64,000 nucleotides of DNA from JAFDWI01 sp964449375 (GTDB lineage: Bacteria > Actinomycetota > Acidimicrobiia > Acidimicrobiales > Iamiaceae), in contig CAYVAS010000005.1 in NCBI GenBank assembly GCA_964449375.1, positions 8,670-72,669 on the forward strand, written 5' to 3'. Numbering within the stretch: the first letter of the stretch is position 1; each line of letters starts with the position of its first letter. The position numbers and the translations under genes were made by a program. The notes under the pieces were generated by a model. That model was given only the letters and a program-made list of their open reading frames with translations. It ran no database searches and was not told the origin of the DNA. Shown in pieces: positions 51,186 through 60,600 of this stretch.

Positions 51186-52355
51186 GTGGACCCGCGCTCC
51201 GCTTCCCGGTTCCCCGCCCTCTCTCCGGGGATCCTCACCAGCCCCACCCGCGACGGCGGCGTGGTCTACGACCTGCTCACCAGCCGGCTGTCGTTCCTGG
51301 ACCGGTCCGCCGCCGCGCTGGCCGCCGCGTGCCAGGCCCAGGCCTCCTTCGACGCGGTCACCTCCGAGTGGGCGACGGCCACCGGCGCGCCACTCGACCG
51401 GGTCCGCGCAGACACCGCCACCGCGCTCGACGCCTTCGCCACCGCCAGGATCACCGGACGCACCACCCCGGCACCCCGGACCTTTCCCGCGCACGCACCG
51501 CCGGGGCACCTCGGCGACCGCGACCACGCCACCACCCAGGCCGCGGGCCTGCGACGCATCCGTGTCCGGTCCACCGAACCGTCCCTGGTCGCCCTGGTCG
51601 AGCGCACCTGGGGCCTGGCGACCGACGACGAACCCGACGCCGAGTTCACGCTGATCGAACAAGACGACGGAATCCGGCTGGTGACCGACACCGAATGGCA
51701 CTTCGCCGACCGCGCCGAACTCGCCGCCGGGTTGGTCACCGTGCTCAACGACTTCGTGGCCCGTACCGCCGGCGCACTCGTGTTGCACGCCGCGACGCTC
51801 CGCGCCCCCGCCGGGCAGGTCGTGGTGTTTCCCGGCGCGCCCGGCTCGGGCAAATCCACCCTCGCCGCGGTCCTGACCCAGCACGGCTGGGACCTGGCCG
51901 CCGACGAATCGACCACGGTGCTGGCCGGGAACCTGGCCGTGGTGCCCTGTGCCAAACCGATCGGCCTCGACGCCACGAGCTGTCAGGTGCTCGGCCTGGC
52001 CGCCGGCACCGCCGGCGACGTGGCGGTCGACGAGATCGCCGGGCGCCCCGCCCGCATCGTCGACGAGCTCCCGACGCCCGCCGCGGTGGTGCTGCCCTCC
52101 TACGTGGGACCCGGTGCCGGCCGCGACCTCACGATTGAGGCCGACACTGGGATCGAACGCCTGGATGGCACCGACGCGCTGGTGGCCCTGGTCGCCAACT
52201 CGTTGAACCTGCGGTACGCCGGATCAGAAGCGCTGGCCGCCCTCGTCGCCCTCGCCGAGACCGTGCCGGTGCACACCATCTCCTATGCCGACCGCGACCA
52301 GGCCGTGGAGATGCTCGCCGAACTGGGACACGACTCGTTCGAGCGCCGGGGGTGA
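51186..52355 (+). CDS. HPr-kinase-like protein 3 with N-terminal PqqD-like region
   Basis: A 389-residue protein. The N-terminal ~90 residues (GVVYDLLTSRLSFLDRSAAA ... TALDAFATARI) are a weak PqqD-like match. The kinase-like domain has LVLHAATLRAPAGQVVVFPG, Walker A GAPGSGKST at 217-225, then DLAADESTTVLAG with the acidic pair and KPIGLDATSCQVLGL, clearly homologous to the proteins at 40247 and 45048 but more diverged. GTG at 51186. It is 32 bases downstream of glycine-rich gene 3 and 18 bases upstream of the cca gene, and may be cotranscribed with both. Confidence 0.72.
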   Translation: MDPRSASRFPALSPGILTSPTRDGGVVYDLLTSRLSFLDRSAAALAAACQAQASFDAVTSEWATATGAPLDRVRADTATALDAFATARITGRTTPAPRTFPAHAPPGHLGDRDHATTQAAGLRRIRVRSTEPSLVALVERTWGLATDDEPDAEFTLIEQDDGIRLVTDTEWHFADRAELAAGLVTVLNDFVARTAGALVLHAATLRAPAGQVVVFPGAPGSGKSTLAAVLTQHGWDLAADESTTVLAGNLAVVPCAKPIGLDATSCQVLGLAAGTAGDVAVDEIAGRPARIVDELPTPAAVVLPSYVGPGAGRDLTIEADTGIERLDGTDALVALVANSLNLRYAGSEALAALVALAETVPVHTISYADRDQAVEMLAELGHDSFERRG

Positions 52356-52373
52356 CCGGTACCCTGAGACGTC

Positions 52374-53759
52374 GTGATTCCCGCCCGGTTCCGCCCCATC
52401 CTGGACGAAGTCGCGCCCCTTGGACGGCGCTTCGCCGACGCCGGCCACCGGCTCTACCTGGTGGGCGGCGTGGTCCGGGACCTGCTGGCCGGCCGGGAGC
52501 TGGGCGATTCGGCGACCGTCGATTTGGACTTCACCACCGACGCCAGCCCCGCCCAGACCAAGAAGCTGCTGCGCGACCGTGCCGGAGCGCTGTGGACCCA
52601 GGGGGAACGCTTCGGCACCATCGGCGCCAAACTCGACGGCCGCAGCATCGAGATCACCACCCACCGGGGTGAGGCCTACCGGCCCGACTCCCGCAAGCCG
52701 GACGTGACCTTCTCGACCGAGGTCACCGACGACCTGTCCCGCCGCGACTTCACCGTCAACGCGATGGCCATCGCCCTGCCCGAACCCGAACTCATCGACC
52801 CCTTCGACGGCGCCGCGGACCTGGCCGCCGGCCGCCTGCGGACCCCGCTGGCCCCCGAGGAGTCGTTCTCCGACGACCCGCTACGCATGATGCGGGCCGC
52901 CCGCTTCATCGCCGGCCACCGCCTGGCGCCCGACGAGGCCCTGGTCGCCGCGGCGAATCGGATGGCCGAACGGCTCTCGGTGGTGTCCGCCGAACGCATC
53001 CGCGACGAACTCGACAAACTGCTCGTCGTCGACGATCCCTCCGCCGGGTTGTGGTTTCTGGTCGACACCGGACTGGCCGACCAGTTCCTGCCCGAACTCA
53101 GCGGCATGCGCCTGGAACAGGACCCGATCCACCGCCACAAGGACGTGCTCGCCCACACCATCGCCGTGGTGCGCAAGACCAGTCCCCGCCGGCTCCTACG
53201 CCTGGCCGCGCTGCTCCACGACATCGGCAAGCCCGCCACGCGTTCGATCGGCCCCAATGGCGTGCACTTCCACCACCACGAGGTGGTCGGCGCCCGCATG
53301 GCCAAGGCCCGCATGAAGGAACTGCGCTACGCCAACGACGACATCGCCAAGGTCCGCAAGCTGGTGTTCCTGCACCTGCGGTTCCACACCTACGGCATGG
53401 GGTGGACCGACGCGGCGGTGCGTCGGTTCGTGCGGGACGCCGGCGACGAACTCGACGACCTGATCGAACTGACCCGCTGCGACGTGACCACCCGCAACAA
53501 GCGCAAGGCCGAGCGCCTGGCACGGCGCATGGACGAACTCGAAGCCCGCATCGCCGAGCTGGCCGCCGCCGAGGAACTCGCGGCGATCCGGCCCGAACTC
53601 GACGGCGACCAGGTCATGGCCCACCTGGGGATCGGCCCGGGTCGTGACGTGGGCGACGCGCTCGCGATGCTGCTGGAGCTGCGCCTGGACGAAGGACTGC
53701 TGGGCGAGGACGAGGCCTACGCCCGCCTGGACGCCTGGTGGGCCGAACGCAACGGCTGA
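52374..53759 (+). CDS. cca: CCA-adding tRNA nucleotidyltransferase with HD domain
   Basis: A 461-residue enzyme that adds or repairs the CCA end of tRNAs. The nucleotidyltransferase head has YLVGGVVRDLLAGRELGDSA with catalytic acids in VDLDFTTDA, and SRRDFTVNAMAIAL follows. The neck (DDPLRMMRAARFIA) and an HD phosphohydrolase domain (AALLHDIGKPATRS, HHHEVVGA) come next. In mycobacteria this gene lies near the DUF6049-murJ cluster; here it is on the far side of the origin region, after the glycine-rich island. Confidence 0.95.
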   Translation: MIPARFRPILDEVAPLGRRFADAGHRLYLVGGVVRDLLAGRELGDSATVDLDFTTDASPAQTKKLLRDRAGALWTQGERFGTIGAKLDGRSIEITTHRGEAYRPDSRKPDVTFSTEVTDDLSRRDFTVNAMAIALPEPELIDPFDGAADLAAGRLRTPLAPEESFSDDPLRMMRAARFIAGHRLAPDEALVAAANRMAERLSVVSAERIRDELDKLLVVDDPSAGLWFLVDTGLADQFLPELSGMRLEQDPIHRHKDVLAHTIAVVRKTSPRRLLRLAALLHDIGKPATRSIGPNGVHFHHHEVVGARMAKARMKELRYANDDIAKVRKLVFLHLRFHTYGMGWTDAAVRRFVRDAGDELDDLIELTRCDVTTRNKRKAERLARRMDELEARIAELAAAEELAAIRPELDGDQVMAHLGIGPGRDVGDALAMLLELRLDEGLLGEDEAYARLDAWWAERNG

Positions 53760-53799
53760 ACGCGTCCTGCCGCGGCGCCGTGCCGCGGGCGGGTCCGGG

Positions 53800-54501
53800 T
53801 CAGAAGCCCTGTTTGCGGGCTCGCAGGATCATCGTGGGCGGCACGTAGCGCAGCACGTCAGCCCACCCCGATGCCGGGGGGTGGTCCATCGACGCGGCCG
53901 GTTCGGCCATCACGTCGACCCGGTAGTTGTTGCGCGACAGCATCGTGAAGAGCTCCGCGACCGTGGGTGACGCTTCGAACCAGGACCGCCGGATGTGCAG
54001 CGGCTGGGCCGCCGCCGGGTGGATCAGCCGCAACGCCGGGTGCGGCAGCGACAGCACCAGCGGCGCCTCCTGTCTGAGCACCCGGTGCACCTGCCGGATC
54101 AGACGGGCCACGTCGTCGACCGCGGTCAACCCGTAGGCGGACAACGCCAGGTCGATGCCGTCGGCCCGCAGGAACGCCAGGTCCGCCAGCTCCCCGACGT
54201 GCAGTTCGATCTTGACCTCGGCGGCGTCCGCGGCGGCCCGGGCCCGGTCGATCTGCTCGGCTGAAGGGTCCACCGCGATGACCCGCGCCCCGCGCTCGGC
54301 CATCCGCACCGCGTTGTGCCCCGCCCCACACCCCAGCTCGAGCACCCGGCGGCCCTCCAGATCGCCGAGCAGCCGCAGGTCGGCCTCGCCGGGGATCGCT
54401 GCCCCGAACACGATGTCGTCACCCAGCTCACCGGCATCGGGTTGGGCCAGGGTGAAGGGTTTCCATCCCGGTGTGGGCATGACCGAGTCTTCGTTCGCCA
54501 T
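53800..54501 (-). CDS. class I SAM-dependent methyltransferase
   Basis: A 233-residue methyltransferase. The SAM motif VLELGCGAGHNAVRMAERGA, the acidic strand end VIAVDPSAEQI and the post-motif LALSAYGLTAVDD are clear. The C-terminal half (LVLSLPHPALRLIHP ... MILRARKQGF) resembles small-molecule methyltransferases of the UbiE/COQ5 type. The substrate is unknown. ATG at 54501 aligns with the usual start; the longer frame to 54585 is Arg-rich and unlikely. It is convergent with cca. Confidence 0.85.
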   Translation of the reverse strand: MANEDSVMPTPGWKPFTLAQPDAGELGDDIVFGAAIPGEADLRLLGDLEGRRVLELGCGAGHNAVRMAERGARVIAVDPSAEQIDRARAAADAAEVKIELHVGELADLAFLRADGIDLALSAYGLTAVDDVARLIRQVHRVLRQEAPLVLSLPHPALRLIHPAAAQPLHIRRSWFEASPTVAELFTMLSRNNYRVDVMAEPAASMDHPPASGWADVLRYVPPTMILRARKQGF

Positions 54502-54588
54502 GCCCCCGAGTCTGGTCGGCGACACCCGAGCCGCGGGGGATACCGAATCGGCGACCCGCCGATGCCCGCGACGACAGCGGAGCAAAAA

Positions 54589-54606
54589 TCAGTGGTCGAC
54601 CACTGA
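54589..54606. promoter_or_regulatory. 18-base perfect palindrome, operator candidate
   Basis: TCAGTGGTCGACCACTGA is perfectly self-complementary and lies between the divergent methyltransferase (start 54501) and the small gene at 54643. A related TGGTCGACCA is found at 63291-63300. Confidence 0.45.
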
Positions 54607-54642
54607 GACCATCGGGCGCCGGTGTCGGTACCGTCGCGGCCG

Positions 54643-54825
54643 ATGAGTGATGAGGAGCTCTACGACGACCTGCCGGCGATGATGGCCGTGGCCCTGCGGC
54701 TCCGGCGGGCGGGCCACGACGATGCCACGATCGCGACCGCCGCAGGAATCCCGGTCGAAGGCGTCGGATCCCTCGTGGATCTCGCCGAGGCGAAGCTGGG
54801 TCGGCTGCGAGGCTCCGAGAGCTGA
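54643..54825 (+). CDS. small helical protein, unknown
   Basis: A 60-residue protein (DDLPAMMAVALRLRRAGHDD, then AAGIPVEGVGSLVDLAEAKL) that looks like three short helices; the middle part ATIATAAGIPVEGVGSL has a helix-turn-helix-like rhythm. No family is recognised. It starts 36 bases after the 18-base palindrome and ends 53 bases before the LuxR-type regulator. Confidence 0.5.
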   Translation: MSDEELYDDLPAMMAVALRLRRAGHDDATIATAAGIPVEGVGSLVDLAEAKLGRLRGSES

Positions 54826-54865
54826 TCGACGGGTCCCGCCCGGGCCGGGGCGCCTCATGATGCGA

Positions 54866-54871
54866 TAGGTT
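54866..54871 (+). promoter_or_regulatory. -10 element (TAGGTT) of the LuxR-type regulator gene
   Basis: TAGGTT ends 7 bases before the GTG at 54879, so the mRNA is probably leaderless. Confidence 0.5.
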
Positions 54872-54878
54872 CGGCTTC

Positions 54879-57578
54879 GTGGTCGCGGATGGTGACGGTG
54901 GGCGTTCGTGGCCCTTCCACGCCCGCGCCGAGGAACTCGACGTGGTGGTCGCGGAGATCGAACGCGCCGAACGCGAACGGGCCGGGCCCGGCGGTGTGAT
55001 CGTCGCCGGGCCGGCCGGGGTCGGCAAGACCCGCCTGCTGACCGAGGCTCGGATCCGGTCCGGTCCGGACATCCCACTGGTGATCGGCACCCGGTCGGAC
55101 GCGTTGACCCCGTACGGGGCGGTGTCGCACCTTGCGCCCGGCTCGTCGTTGCACCACCACGCCGATGCCACCTCGTGGTATGCCGACGTCGGCGCAGCGC
55201 TGGCCCGCGGCGATGGGCGTCGGCCGGTGCTCATGGTCGACGACGCGCACCTCCTCGACGGTCCGAGCGCGGCGCTCGTGTTGCATCTGGCGGTCACCGC
55301 GACCGTCACGGTGATCGCGACGATCCGCTACGGCGAGGAATGTCCCGATCCGGTGAGCGCGTTGTGGCGCGACGGTCTGGCACGGCGCGTCGACCTGCAA
55401 CCGTTCTCGCGCGCCGAGACCGAGGCGCTGATCGCCGATGTCCTCGGTGGACCCGTCGGCGGACGAGCGGTGCAGCTTCTCGTCGAGACGTGCGCGGGCA
55501 ACGCGCTGTTCGTCCACGAGGTGCTGACCGCGGCCCGGGCGTCGGGCGCGCTCAGGGCGGTCGACGGGGTGTGGCGTTGGAACGGCGAGGTGCCCAACGC
55601 CCCGCGTCTCGTCGACGCGATCGAGGCCCGCATGGCGGGGGTCGACGAACGGACGCGTCGGGCGCTCGCGGTGGTGGCGTTGGGGGAGCCCCTCGATGTG
55701 GAACTCGCCGTCACGGTCGTGGGAGCCGACGCCTTGGCGGCAGCGGAACGGGCCGGGCTGGTCCGGATCACCGGCGGGCGGGGGAGCGAGACCTGTGCGC
55801 CGACCCATCCGCTCTACGGCGAAGTGGTTCTGAACGGTCTGGGATACTTCGAACGACGTCGTCTCGCTGGTGAGCTGGCCGACGCGCTCGCCGCGACCGA
55901 TCCCGACCGTGACGAGACCCGGCTGTTGCTCACCCGCCGCCGTCTCGAAGCGGGACGGGACGTCCCGGCGGACGAGCTCGTTGCCGCCGCGGTGATCGCG
56001 AACGACGCGTTCGACTTCGACCTCGGCGCGCACCTTGCGGACCAGGCGCTCGCAGGCGGCGCCGGGCCGCTCGGCGTCGTGGCACGTGCCCGCGCCGCCA
56101 ACGCCCTCGGCGACGCCGAAGGAGCGGCGCGGCTGCTCGCCGACGCCGAGGAGGCGATCCTGGCCACAGCATCGCTGGAGGTGCACACGCGCTACGTCGA
56201 CGCCGGGTTCAACGCCCTGCACATGGCGTTGGGACGAAGCGACGATGCCTTGGCGATGCTCGAGCGGCTCGCCTCGGCCCGAGCGCGCTTCGACGACCCC
56301 CACGGCGCCGCGCTCGACGACCTCGCCGCGGCGTACCGCGCGCGCGTCCTCGTCCATCGGGGCCGCTTCGACGAGGCGCTCGCGGTCGGCGAAGCGGTGC
56401 TGAACCGGGGCGACGCTCCGGACCTCGCCCGTCTGCACGCGCTGCAGACCACCGGCGAGGCGCTCGCGTACCAGGGCCGGACCCGCACGGCCCGGCGCAT
56501 CCATGACGACCTGCGTGCCCTGGCGGCGACCGGTCGGCGCGAGGTGACCATCGGCGCGGTGTGGGCGGGGATGCAGGAGGTGCTGTGTCTGTCCCAGGAG
56601 GGGCGGATGACCGACGCGGCGCCGATCGTCGAACTCGCCGTCGAGGCCATGCGCACCAGCGCCGACGAAGAGGCCCGCGGGCTCGTCCACGTGGTGCTCG
56701 CGGCGGTCCGACTCGGTCAGGGCCGTCCCGTGTCGGCCCGGCGGTCGTTGCTCGACGCGATCCACGCGTACCGGGGCTTCGACGCCGGGGGTGGACGGGT
56801 CTGGGCGTTGGCGATGCTCGCGCAGGCCGAGGCGATGCTGGGCCGGGCGGAGGAGGCATGCGCCGCACTCGACGCGTGCAACCGCGATCGGGACGAGCTG
56901 GGTGGGGTGCGTTCCGCGCTCGACTTCGCGCTGGCCGAGGCCTATGTCGCGGTGGTGCAGGGACGGACGACCGCGGCGCCCCGCATCATGCTGGACGCCG
57001 CCGAGTCCTTCGAAGGCAACGTGATGTTCCGTATCCGTGCCCAGCACTTGGCCGCGGTCCTGGGCGCCGATCCCCGTCCCCTGGTCGAGCCGATGACGGA
57101 GCTGGCGGCGACGACCGAATGCGATTTTCCGCAGTTCTGCGTCACGCATGTCCACGCGTTGGTCCACGACGACGCGCCGGCGCTCGAGGCCGTCGCGGAG
57201 GCGTTCGCGGAGCTGGGGCTCACGCTGCGGGCGGCCGAGATCGCCGCGCAGGCGTCACAGTGTTTCCGCCGGGCCGGTGTGCCCGCCGGGGCAACGCGGA
57301 CCGCGGCGCGCAGCCGGGCACTCGCCGCCGAGTGCGAAGGATCGCACACGTTCGCGTTGTCGACGACCGACGAGATCGAGGTGCTCACCCCCCGTGAGCG
57401 CGAGATCGCCGAGCTGGCCGCGCGTGGGCACCCCAACCGGCACATCGCCGAGGCGTTGTCGTTGTCGGTGCGGACGGTCGAGTCGCACCTGTACAAGGTG
57501 TTCGCCAAGTTGGGGGTGACCCGACGGGCCGAGCTGGGCGCGGTGCTGCCAGAGCCCCGGGACCGACATACTCGGTAG
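54879..57578 (+). CDS. large ATP-binding LuxR-family (LAL-type) regulator
   Basis: An 899-residue transcription regulator. The N-terminal NTPase has Walker A AGPAGVGKTR (44-52) and Walker B PVLMVDDAHLL. The central part is helical TPR-like repeats. The C-terminal LuxR helix-turn-helix is intact: LTPREREIAELAARGHPNRH, then IAEALSLSVRTVESHLYKVF. Such LAL-type regulators switch on dedicated gene sets in response to an unknown ligand bound by the repeat region. GTG at 54879 has a TAGGTT element seven bases upstream. No adjacent catabolic operon identifies its target. Confidence 0.88.
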   Translation: MVADGDGGRSWPFHARAEELDVVVAEIERAERERAGPGGVIVAGPAGVGKTRLLTEARIRSGPDIPLVIGTRSDALTPYGAVSHLAPGSSLHHHADATSWYADVGAALARGDGRRPVLMVDDAHLLDGPSAALVLHLAVTATVTVIATIRYGEECPDPVSALWRDGLARRVDLQPFSRAETEALIADVLGGPVGGRAVQLLVETCAGNALFVHEVLTAARASGALRAVDGVWRWNGEVPNAPRLVDAIEARMAGVDERTRRALAVVALGEPLDVELAVTVVGADALAAAERAGLVRITGGRGSETCAPTHPLYGEVVLNGLGYFERRRLAGELADALAATDPDRDETRLLLTRRRLEAGRDVPADELVAAAVIANDAFDFDLGAHLADQALAGGAGPLGVVARARAANALGDAEGAARLLADAEEAILATASLEVHTRYVDAGFNALHMALGRSDDALAMLERLASARARFDDPHGAALDDLAAAYRARVLVHRGRFDEALAVGEAVLNRGDAPDLARLHALQTTGEALAYQGRTRTARRIHDDLRALAATGRREVTIGAVWAGMQEVLCLSQEGRMTDAAPIVELAVEAMRTSADEEARGLVHVVLAAVRLGQGRPVSARRSLLDAIHAYRGFDAGGGRVWALAMLAQAEAMLGRAEEACAALDACNRDRDELGGVRSALDFALAEAYVAVVQGRTTAAPRIMLDAAESFEGNVMFRIRAQHLAAVLGADPRPLVEPMTELAATTECDFPQFCVTHVHALVHDDAPALEAVAEAFAELGLTLRAAEIAAQASQCFRRAGVPAGATRTAARSRALAAECEGSHTFALSTTDEIEVLTPREREIAELAARGHPNRHIAEALSLSVRTVESHLYKVFAKLGVTRRAELGAVLPEPRDRHTR

Positions 57579-57684
57579 TCGATCCGCCGCGTGGCCCTGA
57601 CCGCGACGTGGCGAGCGGAGTCCCGAGTGGGCCCTGGTCGACAGACCGGTCGGTTTCGCGGCCGTGGATCGAGGCTCCCAGCAC

Positions 57685-57690
57685 TACCAT
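57685..57690 (+). promoter_or_regulatory. -10 element (TACCAT) of the SARP-type regulator gene
   Basis: TACCAT ends 6 bases before the ATG at 57697, consistent with a leaderless mRNA. Confidence 0.45.
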
Positions 57691-57696
57691 CGGGCC

Positions 57697-60600
57697 ATGT
57701 CCTCGCGAGGAGGGGCCCGGCTCGAGGTGCTGGGAAGCATGGGCGTGCGTGGGCCGTCGGGGACCCGCGTCGAGATCGCTCGCCCCCAGGTCGCGGCCGT
57801 ACTGGCCATGTTGTGGGACGAGGCGCGCCCGGTCCGGCGCGACGAGTTGGCCGAGCTGCTCTGGGGTGAGTGGGACCTGCCCACGCACTGGACCGGCGCG
57901 GTCCGCGGCGTGCTCGCCAAGGCCCGGGCGGTGCTCGAGGAAGCCGGCCTGGACCGCGCCGCGCTGCAGTCCGAATCGGGGCTGATCCACCTGCGACTGC
58001 CCGTGGGATCCGACACCGACCTGGGGGTCGCCGAATCCCTGGTCGCCCGAGCCGGCGACGCGTTGGCCGGCGACGATGCCGACGGGGCCCTCCGGCTCGC
58101 CACCGAGGCGGTGGAGCTGCTCGGCCGGCCCGTGGCGATCGTGGCCGAGGGCGACTGGCCCCGCCGGCTGCACCTGCGGGCAGAGACCTTCCAGCGGCAG
58201 GCCCGCCGTCTGGTGGTGCGGGCGTTGCTGGCCGCGGATCGGGCGACCGAGGCGGTCACCGAGGCCACCGACCTGGTCGCCAGAGACCGACTGGACGAGG
58301 CCGCCCACGAGCTGCTCATCACGGCCAACCTCGCCGCCGGCCACCGCGCCGCGGCCGTGGCCGCGCACGCCACCCTGATCGAGGTGCTCGAAACCGAACT
58401 GGGCGCCGAACCCTCCCCGCGGATCACCGCGCTGCTCGACGACGTCGGCCGCTCGACGAGCCCCGGCCCCACGGTCCCACGAGAACGCTTTCTGGGTCGC
58501 GAAGCCGAGCTCGCCGCGCTGGCCGAGGCCCACGACGACGTGCGAATGAGCGGTTCACCCCGGCTGGTGGTGGTCCAGGGCCCCGCGGGTATCGGCAAGA
58601 GTCGTCTGGTCCGGCACTTCGTGTCCCGGGGGTGCCGGCGGGCGCTGTGGGGCCGGTGCCACGGGCAACTCGGCGAACCCTTCGAACCGCTCGTGGATGC
58701 GTTCCGAGGCGCGGTCGACGGCGACGAACTGGTCGGGGAGGTCTGCGAGGAGACCCGGGCCGCGGTGGCCCGCGCCCTGGCCTCGTTGGTCGACCAGGAC
58801 CCCTCGGCGACCGCGCACGAAACCCGGGCACGCCGGGCGCGGGGCGTCGAGGCCGTGGTCGACGCTCTGGCCGCGCTGTGTACCCCGGCGCCGATGGTGC
58901 TGGTCGTCGACGACCTGCAGTGGGCCTCGGGCGACTCGATCGGACTGTTGCAACGGATCCTGGAACGCCGTGACCTCCCCCTGTTGATGGTCGTCACCGC
59001 GCGGAACCGTCTGGACCAGCCTGGCGCGGCCGCCGAACTGTTCCGCGCCGCACCCACCCGTGTCGTCAGTCTCGAGGCGCTGGACCGTGAAGAGTTGCTG
59101 CCCCTGGCCACCGACTTGGCACCCCTGACCGACCGGCCCATCGACCCGGACGCGTTGTCGATGCTGCTGCTGGAGCGCACCGGCGGGCTGCCCTACTACC
59201 TGACTGAACTGGGCCGCGACGCCCGCCGTCGCAACCACTTGGACTTCGAGACGATTCCCGACCAGGTGCGGGCCTGGATCCAGAATCGGGTCGCCTCGCT
59301 GCCCGGCGATCTGGGTTCGCTGCTCGAGGTCGCCGCCGTTGCGGGTCTGCATCCGTCGGTATCACTCATCGAAGCCACCTGGGTGGGTCCGCCGGCTGCG
59401 GTCCTTCCCGGGGTGGAACAGCTCGTCCGGGCCGGGCTGCTCACCGAGACCGACGACCCCGACGAGGTCACTTTTCCGCACCAGATCACCCGTCAGGTCG
59501 TCGTCTCGGCCGTCGGGTCGGCCCGGCGGGCCCGACTGCACGGCGGGATCGCCGCCGCGTTGGTGGCCCAGGCCGACATCGACCCGCCCCACGCCCGCAT
59601 CGCCTATCACTACGCCAACGCCGGGACGGCCCATGCGCTCGACGCCGCCCGACACGGCTACCTCGCCGGGGTCGCCTCGCTCACCCGCGGAGCCTGGGAC
59701 CAGGCCGACGCCCAACTTTCGGGCGCGTTGGAGGGACTGGGTGACGCCGCGGTGCCGCTCCGGGCGGCGACCCTGGTGGCGCTGGGCTGGACCCGGCACG
59801 CCCGCGGGGACGCCGCCGCGGCCAGCCGCCTGCTCGACGAGGCCTGGCAGCTCGCGACCCGGCTGCGGCTGCCCCACGAAGCCGCCCGGGCGGCGTTGCT
59901 GCTGGTGGGGCGCGCGGGGCGGGGCGCGGCGCTCGACATGGCCGATTCCGAACGCAGCGCCCGGCTGTGGGCGGCCCTGGAGGCGGTCAGCTCCTGGGAC
60001 CCGCCCGACGACGATGCCGTTGCCACGACGATGTTTCCCCGCGACGCCGACGCGCTGGCGACCCTGCGCACCGCCGTGGAGGTCGAGCTGGCCTGGGCGT
60101 TGTTGTTCACCGGCACCCTCGTCGAACGCACCGAGCTGGTGACCGGCGCGTTGCAGCGGGCGCGCGACGACGGTGCCGCGCCACCCCGGTTGGCCATGGC
60201 ACTGCTGGCCCAACGCAACGTGCTCTGCGGCCCCGGGGACCATCGGGAGCGTCTGGCGCCGGTGCACGAGGTGCTCGCCCTGCCACGTTCGGAGCTTCCC
60301 GTCGATCTGGTCGCCTCCGCGTTGTTGTGCCGGCACGAGGACCTGCTGGTGTGCGGTGACCGGGCGGGGGCCGAAGCGGCCCTTGCCGAGGCCGCCGAGG
60401 TCGTCCAGCGCCACCCGCACCCCTACTGGCGGTGGGCGTGTGCGACCTGGCAGTCGCTGTGGCTGCTGGTCGACGGCCGGGCGGACGAGGCGGAAGCGGC
60501 GCTGGCCGAGGCTCATGAACAGCGACCCGACGGGTCCCGGGAGGCCGCCGCGTGCGGCGCGGTGCAGATCGTGGCGATCCGGCTGGCCCAGGGCCGCGCC

